Assembly (NCBI RefSeq): GCF_030247195.1
Contig: NC_080671.1
Coordinates: 198,968,125-199,032,124 of the forward strand
DNA from: Topomyia yanbarensis
Lineage: Eukaryota; Arthropoda; Insecta; Diptera; Culicidae
Direction: 5' to 3'
Length of the DNA: 64,000 nucleotides
The notes below the pieces were generated by a model. The model saw only the letters and a list, made by a program, of their open reading frames with translations. It was not told the origin of the DNA and searched no databases. This document shows, piece by piece, positions 55,560-64,000 of this stretch. Each line of letters begins with the position of its first letter. Within the stretch, counting starts at the first letter, position 1. The translations under genes and the position numbers were made by a program.

Positions 55560-56185
55560 CGTTCTTAGAGGGCAATGAAACAATGTCTCGATAACCGCGA
55601 AACGATTGGACACTTGTGGAAAAAGTTATTAAGCAGGACACCGATTGATGGTCTGACAATTAATAAAATATTCATTTGTTCTAGCACCACTTCTGTTGGA
55701 TTTCGAATCATTTGCAATGTTCTTTGACATTCTCTTCTTGAGTCCAAATCAATGATCTGAGCTGTTTGGTCACTTCACAATTAGGTTCTTTACAGGCACA
55801 GTTCACCTAACTTTTCTTGACAGTTCGCTTGTACTGTTTACATTTGTGGACGACTAGATTCGCTCGAAACAAATCGTAAAGAATTTGTCTAAGTCCATGT
55901 AAACAGTACAAGCGAACTGTCAAAAATGAATACTCAGTTCATTTGTGACGTCACCGTAAAGTATTCAATAGTTTTTAGGAATAAAACCAGTCTTCTTTTG
56001 TCCACATTAAGAGAAAGTTTAAAATTTTATATAAAATTCGACCGTCGGCAGCAGTGGTACTATGAAAAACAATTTTTTTTAAATCGTCAAAGCATAAATC
56101 GGTTTCTGCTTAATAACTTTTTGCATAAGTATCAGATGGTTTCGCGGTTTTCGAGACATTGTTTCACTGTTAAATTTTCTACTAA
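55560..56185. mobile_element. Diverged foldback element
   Basis: Left arm 55560-55845 and right arm 55896-56185 are inverted relatives. The inner 27 bp (55819-55845 and 55896-55922, TTGACAGTTCGCTTGTACTG onward) are perfect. The outer parts match imperfectly (GAAACAATGTCTCGA, ACCGCGAAAC, AAAAGTTATTAAGCAG). No coding capacity. Confidence 0.7.
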
Positions 56186-56730
56186 AACCACATATCGATT
56201 TATTTTTAGGTAGTAGTTAGACTCCTGGAGGCATTCGTTTATGAAAATCAATTTTCCCATACGAATTACCATGTAAACTTTAAATCATGAGCGCAAAAAT
56301 ATAGTTTAGCCGATCGAGCTAAGAATTTATAGGATTGTTTTAGGACCCAAATGTAACCCAAAGAGTTGTTCGGAGCAATTTTTTTTTCATATAACCGTGT
56401 CCCACTCTAATACTCACCCTTGACATATTAACCAGTGACATTCGTTTAAGGTTGCTCTAAGAACTGCCTTGCTACGTGAGATGGGCGGTGACGAATAATT
56501 GCTCCCCTAACCTAGCAGCCGGTGTTCTGTAATGTGATTGCTCGGTATTTGCAGCGAACAAGATCCCTGACCTAAAGTCTTAACGAACTTCAGATTATCG
56601 TAAGTTTTGGTGCACAATACCTATTTTATTGATTCTTCCTATAGTTTGTTGGTGATTTCCGAGTATGCTGTTAAGTTTATGTGAGTAGATAATGAATCCG
56701 AATAGCATTTATAATTTTCATATTAAAGGC
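56186..56730. other. Unassigned sequence
   Basis: No gene or repeat recognised. Confidence 0.4.
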
Positions 56731-57213
56731 CTATTTACACCCTCGGTGAAAATGAACGTGAGCTCGATGCGCACCAAATTGTTTTTTCCAATATCTCACA
56801 TATTAGTGCATAGAAATTGATGAAACTGGAACTAAACGATAGTACATTAATATACTTAACGAATCCATGCACAATTATTCGATATAATTGAATCAATGCA
56901 ATAATATTCATATTCCCCGATCATTTTAAATATTCCACGGTGAAATATGTTCGCAGTGGATAATTCACTTGTTCACCGGTAGTGTAAACGCGACGATGGG
57001 CGGAATTGATGCGGAGTGGTGAATATAAATGTCATCGCTGTTCACGGTGAACGTTCGCCTTCGAATACTAGATTGCATTCTGACAAACTGTAAACTGCCA
57101 GGTGAGCGTGAAATCGTTGTTCGCTGATGAAACTGTTCACGACGTCGTCCACCGTGAACAATGGAAGGTATTCAACACATGTTCACGTTCATTTTCACCG
57201 AGAGTCTAAATAG
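56731..57213. mobile_element. 483-bp MITE with CTATTTA termini
   Basis: Left end CTATTTACACCCTCGGTGAA and reverse-complemented right end CTATTTAGACTCTCGGTGAA continue in parallel through AATGAACGTGA, about 31 bp with two mismatches. Non-coding. It abuts the truncated ORF1 remnant, apparently having inserted right after its P-G-I-P codons. Confidence 0.7.
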
Positions 57214-57214
57214 T

Positions 57215-57644
57215 GCTAGTGGGATGCCCGGGAAAAAATTCTTCCATGTATCATGTGTAACGGAGTCTACTCCGTATTTTTGCAAGGATTTTTTAATCAC
57301 GCTGTCAGGGGTACGCGTAGCCAAATCATGGACACGAACTTCTACTGCGCCGTTCTCGATGTATACGGGAATGATATATTTAACATTGTCGCATTCGGCG
57401 GTGTGCTGCATGTTGTTTCGCGAGGCGAATGACTCAGCTTGGTTAATGTTCTTGAACGAAATCAGCACGCAATGTTTGATATGATTTGTAGTGTTTTCAT
57501 TTCATCCAAATTGAGTTCCATCTGCACTTTTAATAATTGTTCCACTTCCCGAATGGTTGGCCTTACGGGGCATTTCGAGAAATCAACAGCAACACAGTTC
57601 GGCCGCATCTGAGTTGCTTTTTGCTGGGCAGCGACACTCATCAC
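57215..57644 (-). pseudogene. LINE ORF1-like protein remnant, copy B
   Basis: Minus-strand frames read N-C-V-A-V-D-F-S-K-C-P-V-R-P-T-I-R-E-V-E-Q-L-L, then after a small frameshift near 57465 L-I-S-F-K-N-I-N-Q-A-E-S-F-A and onward to W-K-N-F-F-P-G-I-P, where the MITE cuts it. The part corresponding to G-V-R-V-V-R-M in copy A is absent. Non-functional. Confidence 0.6.
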
Positions 57645-57976
57645 TAAATCGCACAGTAGGTATAGGCTATTGTTATATGGACTGCTTGTGCGATAGGCAC
57701 CGATTGATTTTTAGGTAGAATTGACTGTTTCACTTGCGCGGGACGATTTTTGCTTCTGCTCAGGGCGAGATGTGAAGACAAACTGACAGATTCCTTTTGT
57801 ATGCTTTTCGCAATTGCTGAAAATAATTGTACCTCGAAAATCGCACCTCAAACCAACAATTTACAATGCATAATGCATTTAAAAATTTAATTCAATTTTT
57901 ATTCGTGTCTCTCTTAACAGTAGACGTAACTATATCGTCATTCAGGACTTTTATTCAATTTGCATGAAATGTTGAT

Positions 57977-58341
57977 ATTAGAAAAACTCTAGAAAGAGAA
58001 CTGCGGAGACTCCATTTTGGATCGATTGGATTCGCGTTCAGCTGTCAAAAAACGAATCCAATCGAACATTAGGTCTGTTCCAGTACCAGGAGAAACTGGA
58101 AGTACTCCGGAGAAAATCGTTCCTGTACTCTCTTCTTCTCTTTTTTCTTCTTCTGGTAGCAAACCGTAGTAAAAAGGAGCAAATATATTTTGCTCCTGTT
58201 TACTCCGGAGTGACTTCCGTGTACTGTAACAAACCTATTGCCTATCCTTATAACATTGGAAGTGTTGCCATACAATGCTGGGGCATACGTTGCCAAAATG
58301 CTGTTTTTTTCTCCGCAGTTCTCTTACTAGAGTTTTTCTAG
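57977..58341. mobile_element. MITE with CTAGAAAAACTCTAG-like ends, containing a second MITE
   Basis: TTAGAAAAACTCTAGAAAGA on the left and CTAGAAAAACTCTAGTAAGA (reverse complement of the right) are inverted and continue through GAACTGCGGAGA. A second element (58070-58239) sits inside. Between the left end and the insertion is a separate hairpin (GATTGGATTCG / CGAATCCAATC). Confidence 0.7.
58070..58239. mobile_element. 170-bp MITE nested in the preceding one
   Basis: Left end TAGGTCTGTTCCAGTAC, reverse-complemented right end TAGGTTTGTTACAGTAC; two mismatches in 17. The interior has GTACTCCGGAG facing ACTCCGGAGT. TA-type insertion is possible. Confidence 0.7.
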
Positions 58342-58478
58342 TTGATATGTCTGAAAAGTAGCCAGCATAGATTCAGTAGCACTGTTTTCCATCCCGTTGG
58401 TAAATATAATAAACGCTCATGATTGGCAAAACGACCAATCAGAAGCTGGTTCAATATTGAGGTTAGGACTGGATCAAA

Positions 58479-59139
58479 TTGGGTCATTAAATAAGAAAAA
58501 AAACTCTTTTTTATTACATACATCGATAAAGCTGATTTTCGTGATTGCAACAATGTATTTTTCCAACTCAGGAAACGTGAAAATAAAATTTAAATTTAAA
58601 ATAAAGAAATCTGTTGACAGTCTGGATTTGACACTATCAGAAGGATTTGACATTTCGAATTTCACCACAAATGATGCCCTGTCAGAAAAAATGAACACAT
58701 GTTGTCCCGGTGTTCCCGCAGGGTTATTTTTATTTGACATGAACACCATAGACTTTTCTACGGCTCATGTACGTACACGCCACATGACACAAATACTACA
58801 TCACAAGCTGGTGGAAAATAATAAACAAAGACGGCAAAAGTAAATGGGATTGTTTTCAACCAGGAAACTTCATTAGTGTTCGTGAGACCGGTCGCAAAGA
58901 ACTCAATACAATGAATATAGTTTTTTTTCATTTTGGGTGTTGTCTTGATGGGCCAGATGTAAACAACCGCAGTTTTCCTATGTATGGTTGCCAAGTTTAT
59001 ATAAGATTTATTTTAAAAAAACAAAAAAATCGTCTTTACGTATTATAACGAATTTTTTTTGAAATGGTGTTTTATTATGTATATTGGACCTAAAATTTAT
59101 CGAATGGAATGGAAAACCGTATATAGCTTAATGACCCAA
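58479..59139. mobile_element. 661-bp element with TTGGGTCATTAA ends
   Basis: TTGGGTCATTAA at 58479-58490 is exactly inverted at 59128-59139. A plus-strand frame (open to 58843) and a minus-strand frame (58474-58749) overlap but have no recognised domain. The plus frame has no ATG until well inside. No clear target duplication. Confidence 0.45.
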
Positions 59140-60760
59140 TAGGGATATTTAGGAGTGTACGGGTTTAGGCATATTCTGATGCAGATTAGGACCGTGAGTT
59201 AATATCTCAGTCCTTTTTCAATTTTTTGACCCAAAACTATTAAAAAAAAACATTTTTTAGTTTGTTTCCTTTTAGGACAATAACACATCCAAACCCATGC
59301 GACTTGCACGACTCTATAGGTTGCCTTATCAGATCTACCATAGTTTGCAGATGAAACTTGGGATGGCAGGCTGCTAGCGGATTGAAAAAGTACCAGATCA
59401 TGCTGTGTGGGGTGCTGTCCCGGTTAACAATGAGGCGAACGAGATATTTGCAGATACGTCATTTAGTAAGACAACTGTCAGTTTGCTAGTTGAATTTAAT
59501 TTAATTTGGTTTTATTTAATTTAAAAATCATAAAAGAATAATTAAGGTTTAAGAATGATATGAGTGTACTCGTAAGGACACCCGCTATCAATACATATGA
59601 AAAACTGGCACAATTTTTCCAAATTAAAGATCCCTATTGGCTACGCGATTGTCTTCTCTTCTCTTAGACTTTTACCAATATTTTTTTTTTCTGTGTGCAG
59701 TAGCGCTCCCGTTTTTGATATCCCAACCAAAGGCGTTGTTTACTTATGTAAAGGCTCGCACAGAATGAAGCCAAATCTACCATTCGAACATGTCACCGGC
59801 TACCTATTGTGCAAAGTAAACAAACATACTTCTTTAGCTATGTCCTCATGCGTGCTCGCAAGGGGAGTATTGTTATTGGCAGGAAAAATATTACAATAAT
59901 ACACATTTAATTCGAATTACTGGGTACAGTAAAATTTTACTGGGGTTTTGAACAGCAAACCGTTCGGTAATCAAATCAGTAAAACAATTCGGTTACCGAA
60001 CTCTCCGCAATCCGTTCCATCTAAACGTCAAAAAATACTGGTCAGTCAGCAGTTTCCTCTGAAAATGGCGACTTGACAGATGATTTGCTGTACCTGTTCT
60101 GTACATTTTTGACGAGGTTCGGTAATGTTGGTATAATTTTGCAGAACAATCTGTTGAAATTTTACTGAATAATGTTTATGTACCGAAAACAATAGAAGTG
60201 CTGATAAATTCAGTGGAAAATATTGCGGATTTTAGCAAATTATTCGAAAAAATTACTGAAAATCGCTAAAAAATTAAAACTTTTCCGCAATTTTTCAAAC
60301 AATTTGCAGACAGCTCCGTAAAAATATCACTTTACTGTCCAAGTCGTCGAAAAAAATTTCTGAACAACTTTGGCTGGCTTAGTGTGTAGGAGTGAAAAAC
60401 TATTTGTTTATATATTTACCTTTCCTCATTTCTTATACTGCTTATAAAAATCAGCAAGTTAACAAGAACGCGATGAATGCATATTTCAATTGATTCGCCG
60501 AACCCCTAAAGTGCCATTGAACGACTCTCAGGCTTATTTTTCCTTTTTTGTATTGTTGATAAATTCACAAACGGAACGTTATAAAACGCTCGACTATCTT
60601 ATTGCGAATATTATGACATTCTTCTTCAAAGATATATATGGTAAGTGATTTCATGAATGTTAAAAAACAAATAAACAACTTCTGTTACATACAATAGTGC
60701 TTCCCCACTAAAATCTTTAAGGGTAATATACTTTGTAAATTGTTTTAAAAATATGGTCGT
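59140..60760. other. Unassigned sequence
   Basis: A plus-strand frame of 100 codons at 59597-59899 matches nothing I recognise. 59930-60300 is rich in GGTAC(C/A)GAA, TTCGGTAA and AAATTTTACTG phrases, probably an uncharacterised repeat. No supported gene. Confidence 0.35.
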
Positions 60761-60761
60761 A

Positions 60762-60947
60762 CTAATATATGGTGTAAAGCTGGGACGGTACGTACAAAGT
60801 GAAAAAAAAGTAACTCTCACCGCGAACCGGCAATGGCCTGTCATTGCGAACCGGACCTTTCTTGACGATTTTCATTTTCTTGGAGTGGACAATGCCTGGA
60901 TAGTATCGTAATATCCTGGCTGTATACAAGGTGTATTTATAAAACAT
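60762..60947 (-). other. Unidentified ORF with a possible splice donor
   Basis: ATG at 60947 opens a basic 61-codon frame. After P-L-P-V-R the DNA reads GCG|GTGAGAGT, a plausible donor, and the codons beyond look non-coding. A short exon with basic N-terminus is possible, but no partner exon or family was recognised. Confidence 0.2.
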
Positions 60948-61132
60948 ATTTTACACGTTGCTTAGATGCATGTAGATGCAAACAAACAAATGTGCAAAAT
61001 GCACCGAAGGCAAGTGCAATTTAATTATTCTACTCAACAGTTATGGTTAATGTTGTTTTACACAGTTCAGACAAATGATAACATAATTCATGTCATGTTC
61101 GAGCTCTTTTATTTTCGGCACAAATCAATACC

Positions 61133-61440
61133 TCATCGGTTGAAATCTATGCCGCATCGGCACAACACTATCATCGGCATTTGCTTGAAATTATTTTGCA
61201 AGCGGATTTTTCCCTGCAAAATAACATCAATATCGGGAGGGAAAAAGAAGACCGTCTTCGCATGTCCCGTGCCAGGTGTAAAGCATGCCTCACAAACAGT
61301 ACAATGTTTCGAGACACTCTTAAGTATGTATTCTGCAATGTGGTACACTAGATGACGTTCTGAAATATCGAACACACTATCGTCATAACTCTTTAGAATA
61401 CTCCAACTCCACAAGATCCATCTGAAAAAAGGAAGACATT
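61133..61440 (-). pseudogene. Transposase-like C-terminal scrap
   Basis: Minus strand reads S-E-R-H-L-V-Y-H-I-A-E-Y-I-L-K-S-V followed by C-T-V-C-E-A-C. The spacing Y-x-I-A-x-Y-x-x-x-K ... C-x2-C resembles the tail of P-element/THAP9-like transposases. An acceptor-like TTTTTTCAG precedes it (about 61420). No catalytic region. Tentative. Confidence 0.3.
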
Positions 61441-61619
61441 TTAGACCCAGGCTATATTTGGTATTATCCACCTGGTTTACTTTTTCTTCCACCTGTTCAT
61501 TATACTCTTTTTTATCTGATTTGATTTACGGATGCCTTCGGTTAAGTTCATTAACCATTTTATATCGTCCAACTAATAAAATGATGAAGGAATTTCAGAC
61601 ATGAACTGTAATAAAGTAA

Positions 61620-61930
61620 GCAACTTCAAGTTATCTTTAATTCAATTTAGCAGTTGGACGTTCTTCAAGCAGTTTTCTTGCAATAAATTTACACTAAAAT
61701 ATCAAGTAACAATTAATTTCAGTTTCCAACAAACAATGATACAGTAAATTAGCATTAAATTTTAAATGCGTGGAACAAAATGATTTGTTAAATAACATTA
61801 AGAAAATAAAAATCAATACATAACCAACCCTAGTTACTGTAAAAGTCTTGTTGTGGTATTATAGTATAACATTGTACTTCAATGCAAATGGTTATTATTG
61901 TTCTGTCACAGTGACATGGTTTTGTTACTG
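61620..61930. repeat. CACTGTAAAA / TTACTGT repeat, copy 2
   Basis: A more diverged copy of 51241-51660 in the same orientation, ending GTCACAGTGACATGGTTTTG then TTACTGT. Non-coding. Confidence 0.6.
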
Positions 61931-62484
61931 TTATATTCGAGTGTCAAGTTCATCGAAGAAAAATCCGCTTAAAATAACTTGAGTCCTGTGTTGGCTCGAA
62001 TTCTTTGAATAAATTTAAACAATCTTTGAATAAATTTAAGCATTGAATAAATCATATGAAACAATGTTTGAAATAGTTTTCGCTGGGATGCTCCGTTTGC
62101 CACGATAAAATGCTTAATTTATCATTCAGTATTAATTTATTTTGTAATATGATCAAAGTCACTCAAAGTTACAGCAAATAATCTGGTTGCCAGAATTGGT
62201 TGGTTTTTGAATGCTGAAGATGACCGTCTGTTCTCTGTGTATTTTACCGTGTAATATTTAAAAAGATTTAAAATGCACTAATAAATGAGATATATTAAAA
62301 AATAATGGCGGCAAATCGCCCAAATGTTGTATTTGAGATCGCCATTTGCCTATTTGCCCTAAATTTGCTGGCAAATTGAAATAGGTTCCCGTTAGCCTGC
62401 AAATTGCCCTTTTTAAAACAGAACAAGCGAATTGTTTAAAAAATGTTATTAAGCTCAATCCGAACGTGAACCACCCCCTTGCGG
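61931..62484. other. Unassigned sequence
   Basis: No gene. 62310-62410 repeats GCAAAT and TTTGCC phrases with local dyads. Confidence 0.4.
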
Positions 62485-63110
62485 CCAATTTCTTCACTTG
62501 GATGAAAACCGGTTTTCGTTGAAAACTGGTTTTTGGCTAATAGGCGCCAGCTGGGACGGGACCTGCGGAAAGAAAAAAAAAACGCGTGTCAAATTGATCC
62601 AGCACGCAAATGTCAGATTGAACCGGCTGTCCTCAGAGTGATTAATATGGGGAGTATTCTATTTGAAATTTAGAAAATGCTAACTTTCTTTCAAATATAT
62701 CTATAAATTAATTATTAGATCAATAATGATAGTGGAGATGATAGTGCTTTCATTAACTTCGAGATCGTCAATTCTTGTGAACTTCTCCATCTGTTCTCTC
62801 AAATCAGGATTCACCGGAAAATGTTGAAAAGTTATCTGCGGATTTTTCGCTTTACTTCGACCGCAATTTTTACCTTGCACTTTCATGATAATGGATTCAC
62901 GAAAAAAATTGAAAGTTTAATTCTTGAGTGTTCTTTAAAAAAGTCATGTCATTTCTTGAACTACACCAAGTATTAGTGTGTGTGAATCGAAGAAGTAAGA
63001 TATAACAAACAAAAAGAAAGAATAAGAAAACACGAATCCGCAGGTCCCGTCCCAGGGCGCCAGCAACTGGAAAACTGGTTTTCAGCGAAAACCGGTTTTC
63101 ATTCAGTGCA
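62485..63110. mobile_element. 626-bp inverted-repeat element carrying a THAP-like ORF
   Basis: Left arm 62485-62573 and right arm about 63040-63110 are inverted. Shared text includes AATTTCT(T/G)CACT, ATGAAAACCGGTTTTCG, GAAAAC(T/C)(G/A)GTTTT, GGCGCC and CTGGGACGGGACCTGCGGA. The interior carries the 61-codon frame listed next. Target duplication not resolved. Confidence 0.7.
62701..62886 (-). pseudogene. THAP zinc-finger-like fragment
   Basis: The frame starts at an ATG and reads K-N-C-G-R-S-K-A-K-N-P-Q-I-T-F, then Q-H-F-P-V-N-P-D-L-R-E-Q. This fits the start of a THAP domain (second Cys, then the F-x-x-F-P segment and the L-R-x-x-W region). The first Cys and the Trp are missing and the frame stops after 61 residues, so it is at most a degenerate piece of a THAP transposase (P or Kolobok type). 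Confidence 0.4.
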
Positions 63111-63590
63111 GAAATTAGCGTTTAGAAAAATGCGAAAACCAAACAAGTCCATATCTGCCGCCAGAGAATTTGTCTAAGTGTTGAAATTGCCTTTAAATCG
63201 CATTAGCAAATTCTGTTTGTTCCTATGGGCAATTAGCACAGGAGAGTAGAGCAAAAAGTCAAAATATTCAATTTGCTTTACAATATTTGTCCGCCTTTTT
63301 TGACTAGGTATATTGAAAACTGTGTTGTGCTGTTACTCATAAATGGGTACTTTAATTTAACCGTGTATATAAAACAATCTGACAACACTGGATTTGACAA
63401 CCTTCAAAATAAAAAAAAATATGACAGAAACAGATCAACTACCGAGTCATTTTAATCACGAGAGATTGCGTTTGTTGAGTGTGCAAAAAATCATTAAACT
63501 GCTGTGAAAAAGGTGAAAAACCATTGAATATCAGATTTATATTGCATATAGTAACAGTCGCGTAGAGTTCAAAGCTAACCATTGTAATCT
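63111..63590. other. Fis1 upstream region and 5' UTR
   Basis: The unassigned sequence runs up to the Fis1 start codon and presumably holds its promoter and 5' UTR. No TATA box can be fixed. Confidence 0.45.
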
Positions 63591-64000
63591 ATGGCGGAAA
63601 TGGAGGAATTGTTGAATGAAACCGTACCACAGTCAGAATTAGAGGTAATATTTTTGCACGTAACAGAGGAACAATTTCATCATCATCGTAATCATATACC
63701 GCGAATGTTTGGAAGTGTACAAAGAGATTAATATGAATCATCAATTTAATGGAAAATACAATACAATAGATAATAGAAAAAGCTGATTGCGCTAATTAGA
63801 ATTTGAAACCAACTTTTCCAGAAATTTGAAAAGAAGTACAACCGGGAGCTGGGAGAGAAAGTGCTATCGCACACGACGCAGTTCGAATATGCCTGGTGCT
63901 TGGTGAGGAGCAATTATCGGAATGACATGAAAAGCGTAAATAACCATCAATTAATTATTACTATATTGCAAACCCAAACGATGTTTCTTTTATCTACAGG
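63591..64000 (+). CDS. Fis1: Mitochondrial fission 1 protein, 5' part
   Basis: Fis1 is a small tail-anchored protein of the mitochondrial and peroxisomal outer membrane. It takes part in organelle fission and recruitment of division factors. Exon 1 codes 63591-63644 (18 aa: M-A-E-M-E-E-L-L-N-E...). Intron 1 is 63645-63821 (GTAATA ... TTTCCAG). Exon 2 is 63822-63935 (38 aa) with the family's conserved K-F-E-K-K and T-Q-F-E-Y-A-W-C-L-V-R-S. Intron 2 is 63936-63999 (GTAAAT ... TCTACAG). Exon 3 begins at 64000. Both exons are multiples of three. The TPR-like core and C-terminal anchor lie beyond the window. No defects were seen. Confidence 0.94.

Noticed and set aside
59597..59899. 100-codon plus-strand ORF as a small secreted protein
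   Set aside because: The hydrophobic N-terminus could pass as a signal, but there is no ATG-proximal context, homologue or conserved pattern visible.

Overview
This is intergenic, transposon-dense chromosomal DNA from an insect, most likely a culicine mosquito (Aedes type). The grounds are AT-rich sequence, RTE- and I-clade LINEs, a Ty3/Gypsy element, abundant short inverted-repeat elements, insect-type short introns and an arthropod gustatory receptor. The species is inferred from repeat content and gene families, not proven.

Only two host genes can be supported. (1) A complete four-exon gustatory receptor gene lies on the minus strand (18667-19997, introns of 68, 53 and 70 bp, 379 aa) and ends in the family's TY-containing last helix. 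(2) At the right edge are the first two coding exons of the mitochondrial fission gene Fis1 on the plus strand (from 63591). Its third exon starts on the last base.

Layout. 1-7.5 kb: small inverted-repeat elements, a LINE scrap and tandem copies of an ACACTGCAAATAAT repeat family. 8.1-11.9 kb: a non-coding hAT-type element with a perfect 8-bp target duplication. 12-18.5 kb: mostly unassigned sequence with short repeats, an LTR-like remnant and a tRNA-like SINE. 18.7-21.6 kb: the receptor, with a decayed Tc1-like element about 95 bp upstream of its start codon. 21.66-24.13 kb: a non-coding unit flanked by a 17-bp direct duplication and ending in an A-tract. 24.6-26.6 kb: a satellite-like block whose core is six 95-bp units arranged as two copies of an A-B-B trimer. 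28.1-29.7 kb: a GGCCCGGAGGGCC repeat family. 30.7-31.2 kb: an RTE LINE remnant. 31.9-32.5 kb: a 9-bp microsatellite.

The centre (32.9-49.6 kb) is a nested insertion that can be read precisely. An I/Loner-type LINE (13-bp target duplication, about 6.4 kb without insertions) has its ORF1 split by a complete 9,874-bp Ty3/Gypsy retrotransposon. That retrotransposon has 1,143-bp LTRs that look identical, an ATGT target duplication, and gag and pol joined by a -1 frameshift site. The LINE 3' UTR also carries a 519-bp piggyBac-like MITE. The LINE ORF2 is open for 1,228 codons except for three in-frame TGA codons.

49.7-63.1 kb is a patchwork of foldback elements (one with arms of about 330 bp), MITEs, LINE ORF1 remnants, a SINE and THAP/transposase-like scraps. 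No tRNA, rRNA, CRISPR or prokaryote-type feature was seen.
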